A stretch of DNA of 64,000 nt from Alphaproteobacteria bacterium. GTDB lineage: Bacteria > Pseudomonadota > Alphaproteobacteria > UBA6615. The notes under the pieces are model-generated. The model was not told where the DNA came from. It did not search any database and saw only the letters and a program-made list of their open reading frames with translations. The position numbers and the translations under genes were made by a program. The stretch covers positions 62,001 to 126,000 of the forward strand of contig JAJFIX010000009.1 of the NCBI GenBank assembly GCA_021774575.1, written 5' to 3'. Below are positions 9,840-19,373 of this stretch, in pieces. Numbering within the stretch: the stretch's first letter is position 1; each line of letters opens with the position of its first letter.

Positions 9840-10487
9840 ATGGATGAGTCCACGCCGACGCAGCAGCGTTCGCGCCGACGGCTGTTTGGCCGATCGAAGA
9901 AAATAGCCACACCGCCGCGTGAGCCGCTGATGTCGGCGCCGCCAGTATTGGATCAAATCCCAGGGCTGGACCAAGTGGTGAAGGACCATATAGTTCCCGA
10001 GATAGTTCCCGCGCCCGATTTACCTGGAACGGATCGCGTTGAATTTGCGGCATCGGTGGCACCAGTGGCTGAAATTAATAGGCTCCAAACTAACGCACCC
10101 GATATTGCCGACACGGAAACGGACCCGGCTCCCGATGTGGATGAAGTGACCCCGGCGCCGGCGCCCGATATGGAGCGACGATTGATCGTCGGCCGGGACG
10201 TTCATTTTGCCAGCACGGTGACCGGGTGCGATCTGATCAATATTTTTGGTCATGTTGAGGGAGAATTTGAAGCGGCGCGTCTGATGATTGCCGAAGGCGG
10301 CGTCTTTTCCGGTCGGGCAAAGGTCGAAACGGCGGAAATCAGGGGGCGCGCCGACGGTACGATCAATGTTGCCGGAACGTTGCGGCTTTGCGCCGGGGCG
10401 CGGATCGATGGACGGATCAGCTATGGTAATCTAGAAATTGAGGCTGGCGCGGTGATCGAAGGGGCGGTCGAGCAGAGCGCTTCATAG
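9840..10487 (+). CDS. Bactofilin-like polymer-forming cytoskeletal protein
   Basis: C-terminal beta-helix repeats (VEGEFEAARLMIAEGGVFSGRAKVETAEIRGRADGTINVAGTLRLCAGARIDGRISYGNLEIEAGAVIEG) with a long Pro/Asp-rich N-terminus. Confidence 0.85.
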   Translation: MDESTPTQQRSRRRLFGRSKKIATPPREPLMSAPPVLDQIPGLDQVVKDHIVPEIVPAPDLPGTDRVEFAASVAPVAEINRLQTNAPDIADTETDPAPDVDEVTPAPAPDMERRLIVGRDVHFASTVTGCDLINIFGHVEGEFEAARLMIAEGGVFSGRAKVETAEIRGRADGTINVAGTLRLCAGARIDGRISYGNLEIEAGAVIEGAVEQSAS

Positions 10488-10724
10488 GCTGGAATTGACC
10501 AGCGCTGAGCGTATGCTGCACTGCGACATTTGGACCCTCGGGCGCGGCCATCGCCACCATTGACTTTTCCGCGGCGGCTTCATAAATTCCCGCCACCGAA
10601 TACACATATCAACATTACGTTTTGGGCGCGGGCGGACATGCGTTGGCTCGTCGCGAAGGTGGATGGATCCGGGCGCCCGGATTGGCCCGCCATCACCTCG
10701 ATATTTGACCAAACTGGAGATCAC

Positions 10725-11333
10725 ATGACCGCAACTGAACTTCCTGCCAACCTTCCAATTGCGATCCTTGCCGCTGGCGGTTTTGAAGAGAGCCACCTGA
10801 CCGAAGTGCAAAAAAATCTGTTGAACCTGAATATTACAACCAAAGTCATTTCCCCTGACGGTGGCCTGATCCAGGGTTGGCACGAAGGCGGCTGGGGCCA
10901 TCATTTTATGGCCGACGAAAAAATGTCGGAGACCTTGTCGGTGAATTACGCCGCGTTGATCGTTCCGGCGGGTGTGCGCTCAATCGTCAGCCTCAAACAA
11001 AAACCCCACGCGTTGCGCCTGATCAAGGCCTTCGTTGAAGCAGGCAAGCCGTTGGCTCTGCTGGGTGAGGCCGGTGAATTGCTGGCCGTCGTCGAACAAG
11101 CTAGCGGGCGCAATCTTGCCGCCGAACCGGCAACCTGCGAAACCCTTGAGGCCGCTGGTGCGATTATTTCCGAAGACGCGATTGTCACCGACGGCGCCCT
11201 GATCAGCACCGCCGGTACTGTTCAAATCGGTGCGTTCCTGGACGTCTTTCTGGCCGCCCTGGCTGGTGATGAAGCCGCCAATGAAACAGATGACGTGACA
11301 GAAAATAGCGACCCGGTGGAACAGGCCGCCTGA
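10725..11333 (+). CDS. DJ-1/PfpI family protein, apparently lacking the nucleophile Cys
   Basis: LPIAILAAGGFEESHLTEVQKNL... and GKPLALLGEAGELL at the elbow; ATG at 10725 with upstream GGAGA. Confidence 0.75.
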   Translation: MTATELPANLPIAILAAGGFEESHLTEVQKNLLNLNITTKVISPDGGLIQGWHEGGWGHHFMADEKMSETLSVNYAALIVPAGVRSIVSLKQKPHALRLIKAFVEAGKPLALLGEAGELLAVVEQASGRNLAAEPATCETLEAAGAIISEDAIVTDGALISTAGTVQIGAFLDVFLAALAGDEAANETDDVTENSDPVEQAA

Positions 11334-11349
11334 ACTTAAAACTGCCTAT

Positions 11350-11790
11350 ATGGATGCGCCTGACCTTCCCGCCGCTGAGCTGACCAAGTTGGTCACGGTT
11401 GGACTTGTCCGGGCATTGCGCGATGCAGGCCAGGCTGCCTTAACTGAATTCACCCTGAAGAATAACCGTCGGGCCGACGTCATCGCGCTCGGACCCGACG
11501 GCCAAATCACCATCTACGAAGTGAAGGTAACCACCGCCGATTTTCTCGGCGACCGCAAATGGCCGGAATACGGCGATTTCTGCGACCGGTTCTTTTTCGC
11601 CGTACCAATGGGTTTTCCGCTAGAGCGACTGCCTGCGACCTGCGGCATCATGGTCGCCGACGGCTATGGCGCTGAAGAAGTTCGCCCGGCGCCCCTAAAA
11701 ATGCTACATGCCGGCCGGCGCAAGGCACTGACCCTGCAGTTTGCCCGGACTGCGGCGGAGCGATTAATCCGTTGCTTGGCTCCTGACTAG
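11350..11790 (+). CDS. mmcB: MmcB family DNA repair protein
   Basis: NRRADVIALGPDGQITIYEVKVTTADFLGDRKWPEYGDFCDRFFFAVP, PD-(D/E)XK-like MmcB sequence. Confidence 0.85.
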   Translation: MDAPDLPAAELTKLVTVGLVRALRDAGQAALTEFTLKNNRRADVIALGPDGQITIYEVKVTTADFLGDRKWPEYGDFCDRFFFAVPMGFPLERLPATCGIMVADGYGAEEVRPAPLKMLHAGRRKALTLQFARTAAERLIRCLAPD

Positions 11791-11970
11791 CGAACGTCAA
11801 TAAGCAAATTTCGTAAGAGTTTCGTAAATTATCACGCCGATTATTAATGTTGCATTAATGTTATATTTATCTTGGTTTAAATAAACGCCTAATAAATAGT
11901 TAATAATTATTAATTTTATTTAGGTATGGTTATGTAATTATATTATTTATGTAATAAATGAGTATGTAAA
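11790..11970. other. Strongly AT-rich intergenic tract
   Basis: About 180 bp of TAATAATTATTAATTTTATTTAGG-type sequence in an otherwise GC-rich window. Confidence 0.8.
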
Positions 11971-12237
11971 ATGACGTTTATGGTAAAAATTTGTGCTTTG
12001 TCTGCGCTGGCTCTCTTCTCTTTTTTTGGTGCGTTTTCGATTGTAGCGCCATCGGATGCCGAGGCGGCACAATGTTATAATTCGCGTGACGGAAGGCTGC
12101 GCAGGTGCGTTAGCGTGACCGGGTGGGTCTGTGAGTTTCGACCGCTCTATTCTTCCGCTTCCGCTGTAATTACAAGTGCGTTAAACACGTATCCTGATCA
12201 GGCAGGCGCAAGACCCGGCACGCGCTGTTTTCGCTGA
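11971..12237 (+). CDS. Small secreted cysteine-containing protein of unknown function
   Basis: Signal peptide MTFMVKICALSALALFSFFGAFSIVAPSDAEA then a ~55-aa Arg-rich mature region with 4 Cys. Confidence 0.65.
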   Translation: MTFMVKICALSALALFSFFGAFSIVAPSDAEAAQCYNSRDGRLRRCVSVTGWVCEFRPLYSSASAVITSALNTYPDQAGARPGTRCFR

Positions 12238-12418
12238 CGTGACTCAGAGTCATCCTGCCATTTATGGGCATAGTTTGCCCTGTCGCGGATTGCTCAAATT
12301 TTTGTTGAAGATAATGATATCTGGTGCTGGTCGCTATATGTGATTGGCACCAGGTGTGTTCAGCGTGTTTAAGTTCTCGCACAACGTCTCTCAGCTTACC
12401 TATTGCATTTTCTCAGGC

Positions 12419-13198
12419 TCAAACTTGGCGTGCCACCATCATTCGCTTGATTTCCGAAATCGCTGCTGCTGGGCTCAGACCCTTAGGGCAGGTGCGGGTG
12501 CAGTTCATGATGGTGTGGCAGCGATAGAGGCGGAACGGGTCTTCGAGTTGGTCGAGGCGTTCGCCGGTGGCCTCGTCGCGGCTGTCGGCGAGCCAGCGAT
12601 AGGCTTGCAGCAGCACCGCCGGGCCGAGATAGCGGTCGGCGTTCCACCAATAGCTCGGGCATGCGGTCGAGCAGCAGGAACAGAGGATGCATTCATATAG
12701 CCCGTCGAGCTTTTCGCGCTCCTCGGGCGATTGCAGCCGTTCGCGGGCCGGCGGCGGGGTGTCGACCTTGATCCACGGCTCGATCTGGCGATATTGGGCG
12801 AAAAAGTGGGTTTGGTCGGGGACCAGGTCCTTGACCACTGGTTGGTGGGGCAGGGGATAGATGGCGATCTCGCCCTTTACCTCTTCGTTAAATTTGGTGC
12901 AGGCCAGGGTATTGGTGCCGTCGATATTCATCGCGCAGGATCCACACACCCCTTCACGGCAGGAGCGGCGGAAGGTCAGCGTCGTGTCGATCTCATTCTT
13001 GATCTTGATCAGCGCGTCGAGCACCATCGGCCCGCAGCTATCCATATCGACATCATAGGTGTCGGTGCGCGGATTTTCGCCGCTATCGGGATCGTATCGG
13101 TAAACCTTGAACGACCGAATATTGGTCGCCCCGGCCGGGGCCGGCCAATGTTTGCCTTTGCCGACCTTGGAATTTTTCGGCAGCGTGAATTCAGCCAT
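12419..13198 (-). CDS. sdhB: Succinate dehydrogenase iron-sulfur subunit
   Basis: [50 protein letters not shown]. Confidence 0.97.
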   Translation of the reverse strand: MAEFTLPKNSKVGKGKHWPAPAGATNIRSFKVYRYDPDSGENPRTDTYDVDMDSCGPMVLDALIKIKNEIDTTLTFRRSCREGVCGSCAMNIDGTNTLACTKFNEEVKGEIAIYPLPHQPVVKDLVPDQTHFFAQYRQIEPWIKVDTPPPARERLQSPEEREKLDGLYECILCSCCSTACPSYWWNADRYLGPAVLLQAYRWLADSRDEATGERLDQLEDPFRLYRCHTIMNCTRTCPKGLSPAAAISEIKRMMVARQV

Positions 13199-13227
13199 CG
13201 CAAACGGTCTCCGTTAAACTCTATGTC

Positions 13228-15018
13228 CTAGTAAACCCGCGCTTTGGGCGGAATTGTCTCAATTTCGTCGGTCAGGGGTTTTAAATGTACCGGCCGGAAA
13301 TCAATGACTGGCGTGCCGGTATCGTCAACCCAGCAGACCGAATGTTGCATGAAGTTTACGTCGTCCCGGTCGGGAAAATCCTCGCGGGCATGGGCGCCAC
13401 GGCTTTCTGTGCGATTGACCGCCGAATTGATCGTTGCCACCGATTGATACATCAGATTGTCATATTCCAAGGTCTCAATCAGATCGGTATTCCAGATCAG
13501 CGACCGGTCGGTGACTTTGATATCATCGCTTGCCGACCATATCTCGGCGATTTTGGCCGCGCCTTCGGCCAAGGTTTCCCCGGTGCGGAAGACAGCGCAG
13601 TTATTTTGCATCGTCCGCTGCATCTGGTCGCGCAGCTCGGCGGTGGTTGTCGAACCTTCCGCATGGCGGGCTTTATCTAAGCGCGCCATGGCCTGGTCGC
13701 CGGCGTCGGCAGGCATCGGCCGTTCAAGCTCGCCCGGTTTGACGATTTCGGCGGCGCGGATGGCTGCGGCCCGGCCGAAGACGACCAAATCCAGCAGCGA
13801 ATTCGAGCCGAGCCGGTTGGCGCCATGAACCGACACGCAGGCGGCTTCGCCGATAGCCATAAGTCCGGGCACAATGGTGTCGGGATTACCGTCTTTTAGA
13901 GTTACCACCTCGCCGCGATAATTGGTCGGTACGCCGCCCATATTATAGTGGCAGGTGGGCAGCACCGGGATCGGTTCGCGTGTCACGTCGATGCCGGCAA
14001 AAATGCGCGATGTCTCGGCGATGCCCGGCAGACGCTGATTGATCAGGTCAGGGTCGAGATGTTCTAGATGCAAATGGATATGGTCACCCTCGCCACCGAC
14101 GCCGCGTCCCTCGCGCATCTCAATGGTCATCGACCGGCTGACGACATCGCGGCTGGCGAGGTCCTTGGCCGTCGGGGCATAACGCTCCATGAAACGCTCG
14201 CCTTCGGAATTGGTTAGATAGCCGCCCTCGCCGCGCACCCCTTCGGTGATCAGGCAACCGGCGCCATAAATGCCCGTCGGGTGAAACTGAACAAATTCCA
14301 TATCCTGCATTGGCAATCCCGCCCGGGCCGCCATGCCATTGCCGTCACCGGTGCAGGTGTGGGCCGAGGTACAGGAGAAATAAGCGCGGCCATAGCCGCC
14401 GGTCGCCAGCACAACGATCTGGGCGTTGAACCGGTGAATGGTGCCGTCTTGCAGCCGCCAGGCCATGATGCCCCGGCAGGCGCCCTCATCATCCATGATC
14501 AGGTCGAGGACGATATATTCAATGAAAAAATCGGCGTCGTGTTTAAGACTTTGCTGATAGAGCGTGTGCAGCATGGCGTGACCGGTGCGGTCGGCGGCGG
14601 CACAGGTGCGCTGGGCCGGCGGGCCTTCGCCAAATTTCGTCGTCATGCCGCCGAACGGGCGCTGATAGATCTTGCCTTCTTCGGTTCGGCTAAACGGCAC
14701 GCCGTAATGTTCGAGCTCGATTACTGCGGGAATTGCCTCGCGGACCATATATTCGATGGCGTCTTGGTCGCCCAGCCAGTCCGATCCTTTGACCGTATCG
14801 TACATATGCCAGCGCCAATTATCCTCGCCCATATTGCCCAGGGCGGCGCTGATACCGCCTTGGGCCGCCACTGTGTGGCTGCGGGTTGGATAAACCTTGG
14901 AGATACAGGCGGTTTTGAGACCCTTTTCGGCCATGCCGAAGGTGGCCCGCAATCCGGCGCCACCGGCCCCAACTACGACGACGTCGTAGCTGTGATCGAT
15001 GATCTCATAATTCGTCAT
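13228..15018 (-). CDS. sdhA: Succinate dehydrogenase flavoprotein subunit
   Basis: [69 protein letters not shown]. Confidence 0.98.
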   Translation of the reverse strand: MTNYEIIDHSYDVVVVGAGGAGLRATFGMAEKGLKTACISKVYPTRSHTVAAQGGISAALGNMGEDNWRWHMYDTVKGSDWLGDQDAIEYMVREAIPAVIELEHYGVPFSRTEEGKIYQRPFGGMTTKFGEGPPAQRTCAAADRTGHAMLHTLYQQSLKHDADFFIEYIVLDLIMDDEGACRGIMAWRLQDGTIHRFNAQIVVLATGGYGRAYFSCTSAHTCTGDGNGMAARAGLPMQDMEFVQFHPTGIYGAGCLITEGVRGEGGYLTNSEGERFMERYAPTAKDLASRDVVSRSMTIEMREGRGVGGEGDHIHLHLEHLDPDLINQRLPGIAETSRIFAGIDVTREPIPVLPTCHYNMGGVPTNYRGEVVTLKDGNPDTIVPGLMAIGEAACVSVHGANRLGSNSLLDLVVFGRAAAIRAAEIVKPGELERPMPADAGDQAMARLDKARHAEGSTTTAELRDQMQRTMQNNCAVFRTGETLAEGAAKIAEIWSASDDIKVTDRSLIWNTDLIETLEYDNLMYQSVATINSAVNRTESRGAHAREDFPDRDDVNFMQHSVCWVDDTGTPVIDFRPVHLKPLTDEIETIPPKARVY

Positions 15019-15416
15019 GCTGGGCCTCCAATTGAAATACGCAACACCGCAAGAATGGCCAATGTGGCAAAAAACAGCGCCAGTCCTTTGACGAGAATGA
15101 GTAAAACCAACTTGGATCCGTGGCCGTGAACATAATCTTCAATGACCACTTGCAGGCCGAGTTGGGCGTGGTGAAACAAGGCCCCAAGCATCAGCAGTAT
15201 CAAAACGGCGTTGATCGGATTGCCGATCCAGGCACCGGCCTGCGCGTAGGAGGCACCCAAATGGCTGATCAACCCAAAGACAAACCAGATCGCCAGTGGT
15301 GCCAAGGCAAGGGCGGTCCAACGCTGGGCAATATAATGCCGCGTGCCGCTTCTTGCCGATCCCAGCCCCCGAGCGTGACCCAGGGGTGAGCGCAAACGAC
15401 CTTTATCGTCGGCCAT
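15015..15416 (-). CDS. sdhD: Succinate dehydrogenase membrane anchor subunit (start moved to MADDKGR)
   Basis: [29 protein letters not shown]; position between sdhC and sdhA; 4-bp overlap with sdhA. Confidence 0.93.
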   Translation of the reverse strand: MADDKGRLRSPLGHARGLGSARSGTRHYIAQRWTALALAPLAIWFVFGLISHLGASYAQAGAWIGNPINAVLILLMLGALFHHAQLGLQVVIEDYVHGHGSKLVLLILVKGLALFFATLAILAVLRISIGGPA

Positions 15417-15418
15417 TG

Positions 15419-15811
15419 CTAAAATCCTCCGTAGATCGAGGCGGCCAGGACCCAGGTCAGCCCAGTCAGCGCTGCCGCGCCAATGATGACGACCATGCCG
15501 CTGGCAAAAGCGTCTTTCAGCTCCAGCCCCCAACCCGCGTCCCAGGCAAGGTGACGCAAACCATTGAGTAGGTGATAAAACAGCGCAAACGACCAGCCAC
15601 CAAGCAACACTAACCCCGGCAGCGATCCCAAAATGAGTTGGGCGCGCTCGAAACTAGCCGGGCCTGCAGCTAGCGAGACCAGCCATAGGACGAGCAATAT
15701 GGAGCCGATCGCCAGGGCGACGCCGGTCGCCCGATGGACAATCGACATCAGCATCGTCCACTGCCAGCGATATACCTGAATATGTGGAGAAAGCGGTCTT
15801 TTCTCGGCCAT
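15419..15811 (-). CDS. sdhC: Succinate dehydrogenase cytochrome b556 subunit (start moved to MAEKRPLSPH)
   Basis: RPLSPHIQVYRWQWTMLMSIVHRATGVAL and FYHLLNGLRHLAWDAG, SdhC signatures. Confidence 0.95.
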   Translation of the reverse strand: MAEKRPLSPHIQVYRWQWTMLMSIVHRATGVALAIGSILLVLWLVSLAAGPASFERAQLILGSLPGLVLLGGWSFALFYHLLNGLRHLAWDAGWGLELKDAFASGMVVIIGAAALTGLTWVLAASIYGGF

Positions 15812-15982
15812 CACGCGGCCCCGTCCGTGGTGAGTGATAAGGTGACAAAGCATCGCGGGATGCCAAGCTGGGGTTGGTTTAGCCGGGCAGCCCACCCAAG
15901 TCAATGATGGCTCAGAGTCTTCAAATATGCGAAAGCTTTGGACTTTGTGGCGAGCCTGTATGCTGCGCAAAACTGATTTCCC

Positions 15983-16006
15983 AATGAGTCACATAATGAG
16001 TCACAT
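15983..16006. repeat. 12-bp perfect tandem duplication upstream of hyi-like gene
   Basis: AATGAGTCACAT repeated twice head to tail. Confidence 0.95.
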
Positions 16007-16021
16007 AACGAGGACAACGCC

Positions 16022-16798
16022 GTGCCGAGATTTTCCGCCAATATAGCAACTATGTTTACCCAGTCCCCGTTGCTCGATCGCGTTGCTGCGGCGTCGAAAG
16101 CTGGATTTAAAGCCGTCGAATTCCAGTTTGTACACGACTTGGATCCCAAAGATTTGCGGCGAGCAAAAGACGACGCAGGCGTTGCGGTGTCGGTTTTTAA
16201 CTTGCCTCAAGGCGATCTTACGTCCGGCGGACCGGGTTTAAGTGCTATGCCGGGGCGCGAGGTCGATTTTCGCGCCGCCGTAGACTTAGCTCTCGGTTAT
16301 GCCGAGGCACTGGGCACGCGGAACGTCAATATTTTGCCTGGCTGGCCCCCCGCCGATATCGACCGCGCCGCTTGCCGGCAGGCAATGGTGAAAAATGTGG
16401 CCTATGCAGGTAAAGCGTTTGCCGATATTGGCGTTCGCGTGGTCGTCGAAGCACTCAACACCCGCGACCGGCCGGGGTGCTTTTTATCGACAAGCGCGCA
16501 AACCCTGTCGCTGATCGACGAAGCCGGTCACGAAAATCTGTCCCTCGAATATGATCTTTATCACATGCAAATTATGGAAGGCGATTTGATCGCGACCCTG
16601 GAAAAACTCATGCCGCGGATTGGCCATATCCAATTTGCCGACCCGCCCGGCCGTCACGAGCCCGGTACCGGAGAGATCAATTTTCCTGCTGTTTTTGCTG
16701 CAATTGACCGGTTTGGATATGACGGATGGGTTGGGGCGGAATATGTGCCAACTGGACTTACCGAGGACAGTTTGACCTGGATGAATGCCGACCAATAG
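16022..16798 (+). CDS. Hydroxypyruvate isomerase-like TIM barrel protein
   Basis: MPRFSANIATMFTQSPLLDRVAAASKAGFKAVEFQF... VVVEALNTRDRPGCFLSTSAQTL... GHIQFADPPGRHEPGTGEINFPAVF; GTG start. Confidence 0.88.
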   Translation: MPRFSANIATMFTQSPLLDRVAAASKAGFKAVEFQFVHDLDPKDLRRAKDDAGVAVSVFNLPQGDLTSGGPGLSAMPGREVDFRAAVDLALGYAEALGTRNVNILPGWPPADIDRAACRQAMVKNVAYAGKAFADIGVRVVVEALNTRDRPGCFLSTSAQTLSLIDEAGHENLSLEYDLYHMQIMEGDLIATLEKLMPRIGHIQFADPPGRHEPGTGEINFPAVFAAIDRFGYDGWVGAEYVPTGLTEDSLTWMNADQ

Positions 16799-16918
16799 GT
16801 CTACCGGATGGACATATTGAGAGGTTAGCGGCTCTGTGCAACAGTTCCCCATGGCGTCAAAATTATATTCTGATTTTGATTAGTTCAGAGTGTTTGCGCG
16901 TATTTGAAAGTTCGTTTT

Positions 16919-17629
16919 ATGAATAAAATTTCTATTTTTTCGTGGTTTTGTAGTTTGCTGGTTGCCCTGCTTCTTGTCTCCGTTGGTTCATCCGGTTCAG
17001 CGGTGGCGCAGGCCACGAACGATCATGTCTGGCGGTTTGCAATTGTCGTTGGCGATGTGCGGGCCCGGCCGCTGTTCGGCAGTTCACGGCACGACTGGCA
17101 GTCGGTTATCAATGGTGACCGGGTGGGCGCCGGGTCGCGAATAGAGACCGGTGACAGCAGTCATGCATTAATTACCAATGGCCGCGATAGCCTGACCCTT
17201 GACGCAAACACCATGCTGACCTTGCCGGCAATAGGTGAGAATGGCATCGTTGTGATACGCCAGCGTAGCGGGACGGTTTCCTATGACGTGGGGACGCGGA
17301 GCAGGCAATCCTCCAGCAATTTTTTTACTGGAGACCAGCCGCGTCAGGAATTCCAAATTCGCACGCCTTTTCTCGCCACTTTGGTTAAAGGCACACGGTT
17401 TGTCGTCACCGTCGGCGAAAATGAAGAAATATTCGAGGTCAGCGAAGGTGTCGTTGGAATAACCGATTTCGCCACGGCCCGGGTTACCGATATTATTCCC
17501 CGGCAAATCGCCACAAAAACCGCAGGCACCGCACTTGACGTCGATGTTGTCCGTCGCCGCCGGTTGATTAGGGACGAGGTCTTAGGCGTACGGGTAGAGG
17601 CGGATATTCGTTTGCCGCAAGATTATTAG
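16919..17629 (+). CDS. Secreted FecR-domain protein
   Basis: Signal peptide MNKISIFSWFCSLLVALLLVSVGSSGSAVAQA; FecR-like GDRVGAGSRIETGDSSHALITNGRDSLTLDANTMLTLP. Confidence 0.8.
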   Translation: MNKISIFSWFCSLLVALLLVSVGSSGSAVAQATNDHVWRFAIVVGDVRARPLFGSSRHDWQSVINGDRVGAGSRIETGDSSHALITNGRDSLTLDANTMLTLPAIGENGIVVIRQRSGTVSYDVGTRSRQSSSNFFTGDQPRQEFQIRTPFLATLVKGTRFVVTVGENEEIFEVSEGVVGITDFATARVTDIIPRQIATKTAGTALDVDVVRRRRLIRDEVLGVRVEADIRLPQDY

Positions 17630-17660
17630 CATCTCGCAATTTGGGCGGTCGCCCTGCCGT

Positions 17661-17855
17661 TCATTTTTTTACGATTACTGCGTAACCAGTTATGGCGACA
17701 AAAATGATCAAGACCGGCAGTAATATTATGTCCTGCCATCCAATAAATGCCGCCAGCCCAATGGCGCCAAGAAGAATGACCAGGACGGGTGTAAAGCAGC
17801 ACAGCGCGGCGAGGATGGTTCCGATAAGTCCGAGCTTGAACAATCGTGTTTTCAT
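17661..17855 (-). CDS. merF: Small MerF-like mercury transport protein, short C-terminus
   Basis: MKTRLFKLGLIGTILAALCCFTPVLVILLGAIGLAAFIGWQDIILLPVLIIFVAITGYAVIVKK; the CCFTPVLVILLG core is MerF-type. Confidence 0.75.
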   Translation of the reverse strand: MKTRLFKLGLIGTILAALCCFTPVLVILLGAIGLAAFIGWQDIILLPVLIIFVAITGYAVIVKK

Positions 17856-17865
17856 GAAGGCGGTG

Positions 17866-19323
17866 CTATTTCGCCATCCGCGCAATGGCGGCTGTTGTGG
17901 AGTGACCGGGTTCCAGTTCTGCCAGCACGACGGCGCCGCCATAGCTTTCGACAAACGTTGCTCCGACGACGGTTTCAACTGAATAGTCGGCGCCTTTTAT
18001 TAAGGTGTCGGGACGAATGCGCCGGATCAGCGCTTCCGGCGTTTCCTCGCCAAACAGGGTGACGGCATCGACATCGGCCAATGATGCGATCACCCGGGCC
18101 CGGGCGTTTTCGTCCTGAACCGGTCGGCCGGGCCCCTTTAATTTACGCACCGAGGCGTCGGTGTTGAGGGCGACGATTAACCGATCACAGGTCGCCGCCG
18201 CCTGTTCCATCAGCGAGACATGGCCGGGATGAACGACATCAAAACAGCCATTGGTAAATCCGATGCGCAAACCCTGGCGGCGCCACTGGGCGACCTGCCC
18301 ATCTAGGGCCGAATCGGCCTTGACCTTTGTCGATTGGGTACGCGCCGCGACAAGGTTCATTTGTTCGCGCAGTTCATGAATATCGGTTGTCGCGGTGCCG
18401 ACCTTGCCTACGACGACGCCGGCGGCGCTATTGGCAAGTTCTATCGCGCGGGCCAGTGGAAGGCCGCTGGCTAAAGATGCTGCAGTAACTGCAACCACCG
18501 TGTCGCCAGCGCCCGAGACATCGAAGACTTCACGGGCCATCGTGGCGAGGGTTATTGGTTCGCTATCGCCCGGCACCAAGGTCATGCCGTCGGGGCCGCG
18601 GGTCGCGAGCACCGCGCCGATGCCACATCCTTCAATAAGGGCGCGGGCGGCGGCGACAATATCGGCGGTGCCGCCGGTTTTCATGTCCGACGCGTCCTGC
18701 AATTCCTTACGATTTGGCGTAAGCAATGTCGCCCCTTCGTAGCGGCTATAGTCGCGCCCAACCGGGTCGACGAGGACCGGCACGCCCTTTGCCTTTGCGT
18801 GGGCAATGATGTGGGCCAGAACAGATGATGTGAGCACGCCCTTGCCGTAATCTGAGAGAATGACCGCGTCGCACGCATCGATGGCTGCTGTCGCCGCCCG
18901 GCAGACTTTATCCTGTAGTGCAGGCGATAAGGGTGAGCTGTCTTCGGCGTCGGTGCGGAGCAATTGCTGACCACCGGCGACATATCGGCATTTAACCGAG
19001 GTCGGGCGCGCCGTGTCGGTGATCAAATCGATTTGTGCACCGGCCTCACGTTCGGCAAGGCGGGCAATTTCCTCGCCGGGTAAATCTTTGCCGATGACCG
19101 CAACAATATGTGCCCGAGCACCGAGTGAGGCGATATTACGCAATACATTGCCGACACCGCCGAGCATCACCGTCTCGCCGCCGATGCGCAGCACCGGAAT
19201 CGGTGCTTCAGGCGAAATACGTTCGACGGAACCGTGAATGAACCGGTCAAGCATGATGTCGCCAATGCAGGCAACCCGCGCGTGGGTTAATGCGTCGAAA
19301 TGGGTGTCGATGAATTCATCCAT
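17866..19323 (-). CDS. hldE: Bifunctional D-glycero-beta-D-manno-heptose-7-phosphate kinase/heptose-1-phosphate adenylyltransferase
   Basis: PfkB kinase half (VFDVSGAGDTVVA) plus nucleotidyltransferase half (GFTNGCFDVVHPGHVSLMEQA). Confidence 0.95.
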   Translation of the reverse strand: MDEFIDTHFDALTHARVACIGDIMLDRFIHGSVERISPEAPIPVLRIGGETVMLGGVGNVLRNIASLGARAHIVAVIGKDLPGEEIARLAEREAGAQIDLITDTARPTSVKCRYVAGGQQLLRTDAEDSSPLSPALQDKVCRAATAAIDACDAVILSDYGKGVLTSSVLAHIIAHAKAKGVPVLVDPVGRDYSRYEGATLLTPNRKELQDASDMKTGGTADIVAAARALIEGCGIGAVLATRGPDGMTLVPGDSEPITLATMAREVFDVSGAGDTVVAVTAASLASGLPLARAIELANSAAGVVVGKVGTATTDIHELREQMNLVAARTQSTKVKADSALDGQVAQWRRQGLRIGFTNGCFDVVHPGHVSLMEQAAATCDRLIVALNTDASVRKLKGPGRPVQDENARARVIASLADVDAVTLFGEETPEALIRRIRPDTLIKGADYSVETVVGATFVESYGGAVVLAELEPGHSTTAAIARMAK

Positions 19324-19373
19324 TAAATCATCCAGGGGCCAGTTGTTCTCAAGCGGGGTTGGTGCTCGATCTC

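Noticed and set aside
14281-15129. 282-aa plus-strand ORF opposite sdhA/sdhD
   Set aside because: Antisense to unmistakable sdhA; long open frames on the complementary strand are expected in GC-rich coding DNA, and no family is recognisable.
17661-19323. Mercury-resistance operon or mobile element
   Set aside because: Only a short merF-like gene is present, flanked by hldE; no mer regulator, reductase, transposase or terminal repeats.
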